Positions 40,824 to 49,525 of a DNA stretch of 64,000 nt are shown here, one piece after another. Within the stretch, counting starts at the first letter, position 1, and each line of letters opens with the position of its first letter. The notes below the pieces were generated by a model, which was given only the letters and a program-made list of their open reading frames with translations, did not search any database and was not told where the DNA came from. The translations under genes and the position numbers were made by a program. The DNA comes from Chryseolinea lacunae (GTDB lineage Bacteria; Bacteroidota; Bacteroidia; Cytophagales; Cyclobacteriaceae). The DNA lies in the NCBI RefSeq assembly GCF_016735595.1, contig NZ_JAERRB010000003.1, forward strand, positions 671,401 to 735,400, read 5' to 3'.

Positions 40824-42257
40824 TTAGACGGCTACTGTGCTTTGAATGCGAACCCGTTCGCGAATGGATTCGAATGTGTGTTGTTGTTTCACTTCACCAT
40901 TTTCAAAAACAGTCTGCAACAGGTCGGGAAGGTCTGGTCGATCGTGTTCACTAATCGTTTTGAACTGTTGCCCGTCGCGCACCAATTTCAAGCGGCCTGC
41001 TTTCGATGTCTTGAAGGAAGCGATCAGCTCGCCGTTTTCATTCATCTCTACAGGTTTCTTGCTCACGTCAACACCTTGACCATTCACTTCGGCATAGGAA
41101 CACTTCAGGGCAAACTTTTGTGTGTCGCGATTCACCTTTTGTAGAAGGGCACCGCCCATGCCCAGCACCAGGTTCTCGGCCGAAATGCCTTTGCCTTTCA
41201 GCGCTTCATAAATGGCCGGGATCGATTCCTGATCAATGCCGTCGCCTTGAATGACGCGGAGTTGTGGTGGAAGAACTTTAAAGCCTTTCGTGTTCACCGT
41301 GGACCCGAATTTCTCGAAGAGAATTTCAAAGACTTTCAGCAACGTCATCACGGGGTCGCCAGAGTCGGGTCGGATCACCAGGGTGCCGTTGCGTTGCAGA
41401 ATTTTTTCCCTGAACGCTTCGCCCCAATATTCTTCTACCGCGCGAAAGATGTTGTACGAATCGGACACACACGCGATCAACCCTTGTGGATAGGCATCCA
41501 GCACATGACCAAAGGCTTCCTTCTCCTTAGCCGCACCGCCAAGCGTCATAATGGAGTGTTCTGTGGCCGGGATGGATTTGCCGTAGACTTCTTTCGCGGC
41601 ATAATGTTTTTGCGCGAAGTAAGAAGCATACACCGTGTCGCTCCCCTTGAAGTTGAGCAAGTGTGCTGACCCCCCCAAGCCTGCGCTCTCCACCGAACTC
41701 ACACCGCGGAAGCCAAAGTCGTTCAACACAAAGTCGATTGCTGCTTTCGAAGCGTTGTCGGCCGTTTGTTCAAAGTAGCGTTCCACAATCTTGCGGATCT
41801 CGTGCGACAAAGTGGCCACCGTGTTTGGATACCACACCTGCATGAGCAATGTTTCCAGGAAGTTGGTGAGCCAGAAACATTTTGGATCGGTGTTTTCGAT
41901 CGTCATCAACACATTGTGCACGGGAAGCGCGGTACCTTCGGCAACGGCTTTGATTTTCACCGGCAGTCGACCGTCATATTTCCGCAGAATGTATTCGAAG
42001 TTTTCGCGGCTGAACACATCGCTTCGACCAAACACACCGTTCAGTGTTGCTTCGGCTTCGTCGAGGTCTTCTTTGGTGAAGGCCTGGCCTTCAAGATATT
42101 CTTTCAAATAGTATTGCAGACCATAGAAAACCGTTTGGGGAAACAAGCCACCACGGCTCTCGAGATAGGAATAGATTTTTGTGGTGCCGGGTGTGTACAA
42201 TTTATAGTGTGAATATTTGTAGGCATCGGCCAGCAGCAACAGATTTTGCTTTTTCAT
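40824..42257 (-). CDS. nadV: Nicotinamide phosphoribosyltransferase (NAMPT-type)
   Basis: 477 residues, typical for bacterial NadV. Diagnostic stretches include LADAYKYSHYKLYTPGTTKI at the N terminus, LNDFGFRGVSSVESAGLGGS, PATEHSIMTLGGAAKEKEAF and VIRPDSGDPVMTLLKVFEIL, and GDGIDQESIPAIYEALKGKG near the PRPP site. It converts nicotinamide and PRPP into NMN, the one-step salvage route. It starts 4 bases after nadM-Nudix, so the two enzymes (NMN made, then adenylated) are translated together. Confidence 0.95.
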   Translation of the reverse strand: MKKQNLLLLADAYKYSHYKLYTPGTTKIYSYLESRGGLFPQTVFYGLQYYLKEYLEGQAFTKEDLDEAEATLNGVFGRSDVFSRENFEYILRKYDGRLPVKIKAVAEGTALPVHNVLMTIENTDPKCFWLTNFLETLLMQVWYPNTVATLSHEIRKIVERYFEQTADNASKAAIDFVLNDFGFRGVSSVESAGLGGSAHLLNFKGSDTVYASYFAQKHYAAKEVYGKSIPATEHSIMTLGGAAKEKEAFGHVLDAYPQGLIACVSDSYNIFRAVEEYWGEAFREKILQRNGTLVIRPDSGDPVMTLLKVFEILFEKFGSTVNTKGFKVLPPQLRVIQGDGIDQESIPAIYEALKGKGISAENLVLGMGGALLQKVNRDTQKFALKCSYAEVNGQGVDVSKKPVEMNENGELIASFKTSKAGRLKLVRDGQQFKTISEHDRPDLPDLLQTVFENGEVKQQHTFESIRERVRIQSTVAV

Positions 42258-42261
42258 GACG

Positions 42262-43161
42262 TTATTTCGTTAAGTACTTCTCTAAAAGATTTTGAAGTTG
42301 CGGATAGTGTTCTTCGGCCACTTCGTGTGCGTTCAGCATTTTTTCTACTTTCTCCAGCGCGAACCAATCCACATCGGCAATGTCGTCGCTGCCTTTAGGA
42401 TCGCCGGCAATGAAGTCGGTCGAGAAAAGTGTGGTGATGATTTTATCGGCTTCGCGTTTGTAGCGCCAGTCGTCTACGCGAAACGACTTTTCATAGCGCA
42501 TGCCTGTGATTTCAATGGGGCCACATTCTTCGCGAAGCTCGCGTTCGGCGGCCATCTCGTAGCTGTCGTCGGTAGGGTCAGAAAATCCGCCCAACAAACG
42601 CCACTTGTTGTCGATGTCTTTCTTGCCCAGCAACAATTCCGTTTTGTCGTTGCGGAACACCGCGATGTCCACAGTAGGATAGACCTTCACGTACGTGTTG
42701 GCGTAGGCATAGATGATGCCCGAGCGAAACGCTTCGGAGTCTATCACCTTGTCGCTGAATTTTTCGCGCAGTGCCGTGGAGTTGTGCGGACCGTTCTCTG
42801 CAAGCGGCACCACCTTTTTGCTACCGGAATAGCTGGTCATGAAACTGTCGCGACTTCCATAGAGCGTGAAGGTTGAGCCGGGAAAAGTTGAGCTCAACAA
42901 GGTGTCGAGATTTTGTGTCCACTTTGCGTCCAGCGGATGGTCAGACAAGGGCAGCACCACCATGTCGGGATATTCTTTCTTGATCATCTTCTCGCGCGTA
43001 GGAAAGTCCAACGGATTGCGCCGGCTTCCCAACACGGGCGAGATGCCCAGCACGATCACCGTTTTGTTGTGCTGCTGCTGCACGGTTTCGATGAGGGCCT
43101 TGTGACCGTCGTGCAGGTAGGGCGTTTGAAAGCGGGCGATGATAACTCCGATGTTGTTCAT
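42262..43161 (-). CDS. nadM: Bifunctional NMN adenylyltransferase / Nudix ADP-ribose pyrophosphatase
   Basis: 299 residues. The N-terminal half is an archaeal-type NMNAT with GVIIARFQTPYLHDGHKALI (HxGH at 17-20), NPLDFPTREKMIKKEYPD, and YGSRDSFMTSYSGSKKV. The C-terminal half is a Nudix hydrolase with the box GGFSDPTDDSYEMAAERELR-EECG in canonical spacing. It makes NAD from NMN and ATP and can break ADP-ribose into AMP and ribose 5-phosphate. It is the first gene after two copies of the NrtR-type palindrome at 43204 and 43258, which lie 43 and 97 bases upstream of its start. Confidence 0.95.
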   Translation of the reverse strand: MNNIGVIIARFQTPYLHDGHKALIETVQQQHNKTVIVLGISPVLGSRRNPLDFPTREKMIKKEYPDMVVLPLSDHPLDAKWTQNLDTLLSSTFPGSTFTLYGSRDSFMTSYSGSKKVVPLAENGPHNSTALREKFSDKVIDSEAFRSGIIYAYANTYVKVYPTVDIAVFRNDKTELLLGKKDIDNKWRLLGGFSDPTDDSYEMAAERELREECGPIEITGMRYEKSFRVDDWRYKREADKIITTLFSTDFIAGDPKGSDDIADVDWFALEKVEKMLNAHEVAEEHYPQLQNLLEKYLTK

Positions 43162-43203
43162 ATTGATGTGTTTGATTTTAAGACTGATGTTTGATAGTTG
43201 CTA

Positions 43204-43224
43204 TTTGTGTAATATATACGCAAA
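43204..43224. promoter_or_regulatory. NrtR-type operator O1 (nadM promoter)
   Basis: TTTGTGTA-N5-TACGCAAA, a 21-bp palindrome with only one half-site mismatch. The reverse strand offers TATATTTG (complement of 43221-43228), a match to the Bacteroidota -7 element TAnnTTTG, which overlaps this operator. I found no -33 element at the normal spacing. Repressor binding here would block the promoter. Confidence 0.8.
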
Positions 43225-43257
43225 TATAGAAGCAACGTTTTGATTCCGACTATCTAT

Positions 43258-43278
43258 TTTGCGTAATTTTTACGCTAA
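43258..43278. promoter_or_regulatory. NrtR-type operator O2 (nadM promoter)
   Basis: TTTGCGTA-N5-TACGCTAA, one mismatch from the consensus TTTGyGTA-N5-TACrCAAA. Its centre lies 54 bp from O1, about five helical turns, so two bound dimers would face the same side of the DNA. Confidence 0.78.
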
Positions 43279-43297
43279 TTCAGTAATCGCTTGATTG

Positions 43298-43981
43298 CTA
43301 GTAGAAAAGATCGGAGTTGTAGCCTTTTTCTTTCAGCTCGAAATATTTCTTCCGGTTAAAACGATAGAGACGTGCGGGTCTTCCGGCGCCGCGTTGAATG
43401 GTTTCATCAAGTTCTTCGAGGAAACCCAGGCTCATGATGCGTTTTTTGAAATTGCGCCTGTCCAGGTCGTTGTCGAGCAACACCTGGTAGAGTTTTTCCA
43501 GATCCGAAAACGGAAACTCCTTGTCAAGCAGTTCAAACCCGATGGGCTCGTAGGCAATTTTGCCCCGCAATCGTTTGATGGCCACGTCCAAGATGTGTTT
43601 GTGGTCGAACGCGAGCTTGGGCATTTTTTTGATGTTGAACCAACCCACGTCTTCGGCGTCGGTTTGCGCCGAAAGCTGGTAGTCGTCGGGGCGAACCAGT
43701 CCAAAATAAGCAACCGAAACCACCCGGTTTCGTGGATCGCGCCCGGGCTGGCCAAACGAATAGAGCTGTTCGAGATAGTTCACGTCAATTCCGGCTTCCT
43801 CTTGCAACTCGCGGCGCACGGCTTCTTCCAGCGACTCGTCGTTCAACACCAGCCCGCCTGGCAATGCCCACGACTTTTGAAAGGGCTCATACTTTCTTTT
43901 AATGAGCACCACCGATATGCCGTCGTCCTGGCGATAGCCAAAAACAACGGCGTCGACCGATACTTTGATGTCTTGCTTCAT
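43298..43981 (-). CDS. nrtR: NrtR-type regulator (Nudix domain plus winged helix)
   Basis: 227 residues from the ATG at 43981 (MKQDIKVSVDAVVFGYRQDD); an ATG 12 codons upstream (44017) would run through the third operator and is less likely. The N-terminal Nudix-like domain has ALPGGLVLNDESLEEAVRRE-LQEEAGID, close to a Nudix box. The C-terminal winged helix ends NRKKYFELKEKGYNSDLFY. NrtR proteins repress NAD salvage genes and release DNA when ADP-ribose or related metabolites bind. The three palindromes around it support regulation of itself and of the downstream operon. Confidence 0.9.
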   Translation of the reverse strand: MKQDIKVSVDAVVFGYRQDDGISVVLIKRKYEPFQKSWALPGGLVLNDESLEEAVRRELQEEAGIDVNYLEQLYSFGQPGRDPRNRVVSVAYFGLVRPDDYQLSAQTDAEDVGWFNIKKMPKLAFDHKHILDVAIKRLRGKIAYEPIGFELLDKEFPFSDLEKLYQVLLDNDLDRRNFKKRIMSLGFLEELDETIQRGAGRPARLYRFNRKKYFELKEKGYNSDLFY

Positions 43982-43999
43982 GGAATGATAAGAGGCTGA

Positions 44000-44020
44000 T
44001 TTGTGTACAAATAACACAAA
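44000..44020. promoter_or_regulatory. NrtR-type operator O3 (nrtR promoter)
   Basis: TTTGTGTA-N5-AACACAAA, with one mismatch in the right half compared with TACrCAAA. It lies 19 bases upstream of the nrtR start codon on the promoter side, a position that suggests autoregulation. Confidence 0.72.
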
Positions 44021-44053
44021 AATCAGAAGATTAGGAAGGTGACGGTCAAAGGG

Positions 44054-45769
44054 TCATTTCCGAAACACCACGTCGCCGCCAAACATGGTCCACAGCACGT
44101 GTGTTTCTTTTACTTCCTGTGGGGAAACGGTCAGCACGTCGCGGTCGAGCAAAACAAAGTCGGCTTGTTTGCCGGGCTCAATGGAGCCAATGGTTTTGTC
44201 GCGCCACATCACTTTGGCTGCGTTGATGGTATAGGCTTCGAGCATAGCGATGCGCGGCATCTTTTCGCGGGCAATGAGCACGCCCATTTTTCCTTCACGG
44301 GTTTCGGCAACATAGATGGCTTCGAATGGATTGGCCGAACTCACGGGCCAGTCGCTCGCGCCGGCAATGGTGGCCCCATTGTCCATCATGGATTTGGCTG
44401 GATAGTGATTGCTGAAAAGTGCCGCATCAAGATAAGGTTCCACAAGGTCAACGGTATAGATGTCGGCTGTGGCCCATAACAATTGATAGCTGGCCAGAAC
44501 ATGCAACGCGGCAAAACGTTTGAAATCTTCCGGCACAACCAGTTGCATGTGCGTTATAGAATGTGCCAGTTTGGAATTTCCGTTTGCTTTTCGGGCGGCC
44601 GCTGCGGCGTTCAGTGTTTCGGTCACGGCCCGGTCGCCTATGGCATGCACGTGTACCAACAGTCCTTGTTTGTCCGACTGGATGAAGAACGTCTTGAATT
44701 TTTCGGGATCAAACATCAGCGAACCCGTAAGCCCCGAGTTCTTGTAGGGCACCGACACCGCCGCGGTCTGCGTTGGATATTCCAGCACACCGTCGGCAAA
44801 TATCTTGAATCCCAACACCGACACATCGTTGACAGACTTGAAGGACTGTTGCAATTTTTTCAGCACATCAATTTGCCGCTGCACATCCGCGTCGCCATCG
44901 GCCACCACGGTGGCAGCCACGTGGGCCGTCAGTTGTTTTTGCTGTGATAGTTTGCGATAAAGTTCCAGGTCGGCATTTTGTTCGCCCTGGTGTGTGGCGC
45001 CCGTGGCGGGATCGAGCCACGCGGTGATGCCGAGACTATTCAGATGTTTCACCGCCAGCACGGCCGACTCGTAAGGATCAATGTTGGTGGGCGCCAGAAT
45101 TTTCCGAATGGTGTTAAAGCCTTCTTCAGAGATGCGCCCGTTGGGTTCGCCTTTGGCCGTGGTGCCAAAAAATTCCAGATCGCTTTCGGATAGTCCTTTA
45201 AGGAAGGCGGCATCGATTCCCGCACGGGTAAGCATCACGTTGTTCACCCACGCGGTGTGTCCATCCGAACCCCGCAGCACAACGGGTTGCGTGTTGTAAG
45301 GCGCTTTATTAAAGACATCGCGTAGCGCGTCGATCTGCGTCCAGGTCACACTGTGCATGCCTTCAATAAACAACACATCGCCACGCATGCCTTTTCGAGA
45401 TTGAAGCGTTTGTGCGGCATACACAATCAAGGCATCGACGGACAATGGTTGGTCGCCAAGGTTTGCAGCCATCAGACTTCGGCCGCCACTCAGTGCGTGG
45501 TTGTGACTGTCGACAAGACCCGGCATAAGAAATTTTCCCTGAAGGTCGATGCGCGTTGCGGGTCCTTTCAAATGTTTCTCGACATCTTTTATGGTTCCGA
45601 CATACACAATCTTGTCGCCCACAATGCCTACGGCGTCAGCATAAGGTTGAGCGACGTTGGCCGTGAAAATTTTTCCGTTGTAAAGAATTTTGCGCGCGCC
45701 TGTTGATTGCGCCAGGGAGAAAGAACACGAGAGAAAAGGGAGCAATAGCAGGAGCAGACGCTTGGACAT
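44054..45769 (-). CDS. Exported amidohydrolase (YtcJ-like)
   Basis: 571 residues from the ATG at 45769 (MSKRLLLLLLPFLSCSFSLA then Q), a Sec signal peptide. Amidohydrolase metal ligands: FLMPGLVDSHNHALSGGR (HxH pair), later histidines in LLVHVHAIGDRAVTETLN and LAHSITHMQLV, and the Asp in TIAGASDWPVSSANPFEAIY. Length and layout match the YtcJ/Exo-1 group of metal-dependent hydrolases, whose substrates are mostly unknown. The upstream ATG at 45859 would add 30 residues ahead of the signal peptide. Confidence 0.9.
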   Translation of the reverse strand: MSKRLLLLLLPFLSCSFSLAQSTGARKILYNGKIFTANVAQPYADAVGIVGDKIVYVGTIKDVEKHLKGPATRIDLQGKFLMPGLVDSHNHALSGGRSLMAANLGDQPLSVDALIVYAAQTLQSRKGMRGDVLFIEGMHSVTWTQIDALRDVFNKAPYNTQPVVLRGSDGHTAWVNNVMLTRAGIDAAFLKGLSESDLEFFGTTAKGEPNGRISEEGFNTIRKILAPTNIDPYESAVLAVKHLNSLGITAWLDPATGATHQGEQNADLELYRKLSQQKQLTAHVAATVVADGDADVQRQIDVLKKLQQSFKSVNDVSVLGFKIFADGVLEYPTQTAAVSVPYKNSGLTGSLMFDPEKFKTFFIQSDKQGLLVHVHAIGDRAVTETLNAAAAARKANGNSKLAHSITHMQLVVPEDFKRFAALHVLASYQLLWATADIYTVDLVEPYLDAALFSNHYPAKSMMDNGATIAGASDWPVSSANPFEAIYVAETREGKMGVLIAREKMPRIAMLEAYTINAAKVMWRDKTIGSIEPGKQADFVLLDRDVLTVSPQEVKETHVLWTMFGGDVVFRK

Positions 45770-45836
45770 GGCTTTCGGGGTGAGTCTCCGAAAATAGTCA
45801 AAAGGCCGCATCGGTAAAAGAATAGTTCGGTTGCTC

Positions 45837-46085
45837 TTAGCGCCACGTTCCACCGACATGCTGCTTCAGCTTTCGCAGCAGGTGACGGAGCACGAAGAAA
45901 TCAGAAACGGCAGATATAATAACAATCAATCGCACCCACCGATCGGAGCTTAACGGAAGATTTCTGAACCCCGGATGCATGGTACTGTATATAAACGAAT
46001 AGAAATACGAAATGACAACCAGACTCAAGAAGCTGGCCAAAATAATGAATCCAATGGTGGCAACACCCTGTATGATTTTTTTCAT
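45837..46085 (-). CDS. Small membrane protein of unknown function
   Basis: 82 residues from the ATG at 46085 (MKKIIQGVATIGFIILASFL). Two membrane segments at about 6-30 and 50-70 (VRLIVIISAVSDFFVLRHLL). The end is basic (RKLKQHVGGTWR). It lies 8 bases after the M48 protease gene and is likely co-transcribed with it. No family recognised. Confidence 0.62.
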   Translation of the reverse strand: MKKIIQGVATIGFIILASFLSLVVISYFYSFIYSTMHPGFRNLPLSSDRWVRLIVIISAVSDFFVLRHLLRKLKQHVGGTWR

Positions 46086-46093
46086 CACCAAAA

Positions 46094-48196
46094 CTAGTCC
46101 AGCAACTGCAGTTGCCAATCCAGTAATTCTTTTTTCAAGGCGAAGGTATAGTCGGCACCGATGCCCTGAAAGAGCATTATGGATTCGTTGAAGAGTTTCA
46201 ATTCGCCATCCAAAAAAGTGTCGTTGGCAAAATACGCTTGCTGCTTCGATACATATTCTTCCAGTGTGCTTTTTTCGGCTGGTGTATACAGCGTCTGTTT
46301 CGAAGGGTCGGCCAGCATATCTTTTATGCTCTCTTTGATGGGCGACTCCAGCCGCTTCATGAGGTTGACCACAGCGTGGACTTTTTCAAGCGTCAGGTTT
46401 TCGGCGTAGAGCGGATAGACAGCTTTCCGGATTTCTTCAAATTTTTTCTGGCTCTCTTCAGCAGTTTCGGCCGACGCGAAAAAGTTTTTGTAGTCGGTTT
46501 TGATTTTGTCGAGCTGGCCCTTTTTTTCCGCTTGATGAAAGAACAAGGCAACCATGTTCCGGTCGGCGGCTACCATCTTGGCTTCGGCAACGCTCAATTC
46601 ATTTTTTAATTCATCGCGAAGGCCGGCGGCTTCATCGCGATTCATTTTCTTTCCTTCAAACTCAAATGTGTGGATGCCGTTTCTCGCCTCCTGAATCAAC
46701 TCCAACGTATGGATGTCGCTTCGCAATCCGTCGGCCAACAGGGGAAGTTCGAGTGTGGCTTCGTCCAGAATTTTTTCGAAGGTGTCGACATTTTCCAACA
46801 AGCGGTCATAGTCCAGGGTGTCGATGTTCACAGTGGTCATTTTCCGGAAATTGTAAAAATTCTTATAGGCGGGGTTCAGCGTATATTTTTTTACTTCCGT
46901 TTCATAGCGTTGCGTAAACAGATTCAACGTGAGTGTTTCGGGTGTCTGTTTGAAGCCTGCGTTGGTGTAGAGTTTCTCCGTTTGTTGGCGTTGCAACGCT
47001 TCGGCGTTTGTGAACACGACCCATGCCGGTGTTTGCAACGTTTCGGTGGGGATGTTGAGCGACAACAAGTGTGTTTCGCGATCGTCGGTGCTGGGGTGCG
47101 AAGCCCACTGATCCTTTACCACGATGCGTGTTTTGTTGAGACGGGCAAACGATGCCGCGCTAACCTGTGGAAGACCGCCTTGCAACGCCAGACCATGCTC
47201 GTTGGCAAATTGCGTCATCACCGCCGAATGTTGCGGATAGACATTGTCGGGTTTCAGATTTTCGCGCGCCCATTCCTGGTAATGTTGAAAGAGACGATTG
47301 TAGCATGTATCGGCAACCTCTAGCCGTCGAAGCGACGTGATGAGGTGATTGGCCCCGCTCACATAGGCCGACACCGAATCGGCATGGAACTCCATTTGCC
47401 GCGACAAGCTCATGTAGTTTTTATTGACGATGCCATAGCATTGTTGCAGCACCCACTGAATGCCCCGCACAATGCCCGCCGTGAGGCTGGCGAAAAACGC
47501 GAAATAGCTGCTCACGTTTGCCCAGGCTTCCAACGTTTTGCCATAGTCGTTGTTGTCGTAGAGCATGTTGTGAATCACATGGTTCACGTTATACACATAG
47601 CTCCCCAGCTTCATGCTGCGCTGCGAGAAGTGACCAAACTCGTGAGCAAGAATGGCTTTGAACTCGCTGAGGTTAACGGCGTTGACAAGGCCCAACCCGA
47701 TCACGAGGTTTTTGCGAACCGGAAAAAACATGCTCCAGAAACTGGAGTCGTAAAACACATAGGCATTTACTTCGGGAGAAATATAGATCCGCTTTGGAAA
47801 CGGCGACTGTGTTTCGTTGGTGAGCGTCCGCACAAAATTGAACAGCTCGGGCTGATCGGCCGGTTTCAGTTCGGTGAGGTGCGAACGGTCGGTGGCGTTT
47901 TTCTTGAACAGAAACTTCACCAGAAAATACAGCACCATCACACCAAGACAAATGAGCCCCGCGCCAAAAATAAAGGTGATGAGGCGCGGAAACACGGTCA
48001 CCAGCATCACACCGCCATAGCCGCACAACACCGCGAGCAAAACCCCCGCGAGCACAAGCACAATGTAGGTGACGATGAAGAAGAGAATGGACCCAAGCAC
48101 TTTGGAAACTTCTTTTTTGAATGCCGCCGACGGTTTGATGATTCGTTCGTCTGCATGTTGAGGTCTGGCGGGGTAGGTAACGGTTGCCGTTTGCAT
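46094..48196 (-). CDS. M48 family metalloprotease, membrane bound
   Basis: 700 residues from the ATG at 48196 (MQTATVTYPARPQHADERII). Two membrane segments near the N terminus (about 35-60, GSILFFIVTYIVLVLAGVLL, and 70-100). The zinc site is ILAHEFGHFSQRSMKLGSYV (HExxH). The third ligand is probably the Glu in SRQMEFHADSVSAYVSG. The C-terminal 350 residues are helical and have no domain I know. This is longer than HtpX (about 290), and such long M48 forms exist in Bacteroidota. Likely a periplasm- or cytosol-facing quality-control protease. Confidence 0.88.
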   Translation of the reverse strand: MQTATVTYPARPQHADERIIKPSAAFKKEVSKVLGSILFFIVTYIVLVLAGVLLAVLCGYGGVMLVTVFPRLITFIFGAGLICLGVMVLYFLVKFLFKKNATDRSHLTELKPADQPELFNFVRTLTNETQSPFPKRIYISPEVNAYVFYDSSFWSMFFPVRKNLVIGLGLVNAVNLSEFKAILAHEFGHFSQRSMKLGSYVYNVNHVIHNMLYDNNDYGKTLEAWANVSSYFAFFASLTAGIVRGIQWVLQQCYGIVNKNYMSLSRQMEFHADSVSAYVSGANHLITSLRRLEVADTCYNRLFQHYQEWARENLKPDNVYPQHSAVMTQFANEHGLALQGGLPQVSAASFARLNKTRIVVKDQWASHPSTDDRETHLLSLNIPTETLQTPAWVVFTNAEALQRQQTEKLYTNAGFKQTPETLTLNLFTQRYETEVKKYTLNPAYKNFYNFRKMTTVNIDTLDYDRLLENVDTFEKILDEATLELPLLADGLRSDIHTLELIQEARNGIHTFEFEGKKMNRDEAAGLRDELKNELSVAEAKMVAADRNMVALFFHQAEKKGQLDKIKTDYKNFFASAETAEESQKKFEEIRKAVYPLYAENLTLEKVHAVVNLMKRLESPIKESIKDMLADPSKQTLYTPAEKSTLEEYVSKQQAYFANDTFLDGELKLFNESIMLFQGIGADYTFALKKELLDWQLQLLD

Positions 48197-48315
48197 AGAG
48201 ATAAAAATGGTGAGCCTAAAGTAGAAATTTTTTTTATTCCTGAAACACCAGGCCGCCAACTTCCCGGCTAGTTGTTCATTTTTGATCAGCGCGGTGTGCA
48301 CATTCGAAATAAAAA

Positions 48316-48351
48316 AGCGGAAGCGCCGCCGTTTTCGGGCATGCTTCCGCT
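48316..48351. terminator. Terminator-like hairpin between divergent genes
   Basis: AGCGGAAGC (48316-48324) pairs with GCTTCCGCT (48343-48351). It is flanked by an A-run before it and TGTTTTC after it, so it could work in both directions. It lies between the divergent M48 gene (start 48196) and the small membrane gene (start 48412), where no terminator is needed. A remnant or an attenuator in the leader of the small gene is possible. Confidence 0.4.
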
Positions 48352-48411
48352 GTTTTCAGAATTGGTAAGGTGTTTGATCCCGTTCAGGCGAACCACAAAT
48401 TCGTCATCGTC

Positions 48412-48612
48412 ATGAGAACCCTGATCGCGCTTATTCTTTGGTGTATGCTTTTCGTGCTGTGCTGGCCAATAGCCCTGGTCGTGCTCTTTTTGTTTCCGAT
48501 CTTTTGGCTGCTGCTGCTTCCGTTCCGCATACTGGGTCTCACGCTCGACCTTGGCTTCAAACTCGTGGGCGCGATCCTCATGTTTCCCTTCCGGGTATTT
48601 GGTGGAAAGTAG
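48412..48612 (+). CDS. Small hydrophobic membrane protein
   Basis: 66 residues from the ATG at 48412 (MRTLIALILWCMLFVLCWPI); an ATG at 48370 is also in frame. The protein is mostly hydrophobic, with two or three membrane segments, and ends KLVGAILMFPFRVFGGK. No family recognised. Isolated gene. Confidence 0.5.
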   Translation: MRTLIALILWCMLFVLCWPIALVVLFLFPIFWLLLLPFRILGLTLDLGFKLVGAILMFPFRVFGGK

Positions 48613-48653
48613 ATTTTATTGTTTTGCCCTGAGGAAGCGCAGGTGTCTGCCTT

Positions 48654-49462
48654 TCACAAAAAAAGTGTAACGCCAACAAGCAGGAGAAGCGGCCAGATGT
48701 AGGTTAACGTGATCATCACGCTCACCACGCCGTGCCATCCCGATTTCAAACCCTCAACAAGCTTGTTGGATAGTGTTTCTTCAACCGGTTGTTTCACGGG
48801 CTCCGTCACGTACTGATAAATTCCAAATTGATGGTGCTAGAGCTCACCTGGTCGCGCAAGTAGTTGATGCGGCTCACCGTGGCTTCTATTTCTTCGTGGA
48901 GCTCGCCGATTTTCTGTTCGGCATTTAGCAACTCTTCAATGGTGCCGGCTTTCTTTCTCAGAATTTCGCCATAACGTGCTTCCACTTCGCGTTTGGTTTT
49001 TAATCGCGACTCGAGGTCAACAAATTCTTTTGCTACGTCGGTGCTCGACACATTTCGGAAATCAACGTGCAAAGCCTGCCCATCAATGTCTTTCAGGAGT
49101 TCAAAGAAATATTCGTTTTGAATGCGAATGGTAATTTTGTTTTCCAGCATCATGTTTTCGAACTGAAGGCTGGAGGTTGAAACATAGGCGGGGTATTTTT
49201 TCACGGCGACTTCAATTGCCTCCGAGCTTTGCTTCATGTTTCCCACCTCAAAGCGGTAGTTCACAGATTTTATCAGCTTGGCCCGTGGGTCCACATACCC
49301 ATCGCCGGCTGACACTGTCGCGAGTTGTGTTTTTGCCGTGGCTGCAGTGGCATCGCTGGTTTCAACCGGCGCCGAGTCGGCCGAAGCCATCTCGTGTTTT
49401 GCGGCGCAGGAAAATAAGAATATAAAAAGGATTACTGCGAAAGGCATGATGAAGCGTTTCAT
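48654..49462 (-). pseudogene. DUF4349-type lipoprotein gene with C-terminal frameshift
   Basis: From the ATG at 49462 (MKRFIMPFAVILFIFLFSCA), a lipoprotein signal with lipobox FSC. The body matches DUF4349: KLIKSVNYRFEVGNMKQSSE, YVSTSSLQFENMMLENKITI, then a coiled coil. The frame stops at 48806 after NLEFIST. Adding one base at the AAA run near 48818 restores FYQYVTEPVKQPVEETLSNK and a membrane segment WPLLLLVGVTLFL ending at 48654, the C-terminal anchor this family normally has. So the gene is complete apart from a one-base indel, real or from sequencing. Confidence 0.8.
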
Positions 49463-49484
49463 AAAATTTTTCATTTTAAGATTA
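49451..49484. repeat. Leader repeat shared with VWA lipoprotein gene (copy A)
   Basis: 34 bases spanning the start codon and the upstream leader of the DUF4349 gene match 51071-51104 with only two mismatches. The shared part covers ATGAAACGCTTC and the AT-rich leader before it. It may be a duplication with a common regulatory or translation signal. Confidence 0.7.
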
Positions 49485-49525
49485 GATAAACGAGAAGAGA
49501 AAATTACAGGAAGAAACTCGCCAGC

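Noticed and set aside
40824-43161. NadV and NadM-Nudix as phage-derived NAD reconstitution genes
   Set aside because: Such genes occur in some large phages, but there are no phage structural, replication or integration genes, and the operon has its own NrtR and operators.
47345-48271. Plus-strand open frame of 308 codons
   Set aside because: Opposite the M48 protease, with shadow-like His/Arg-rich composition.
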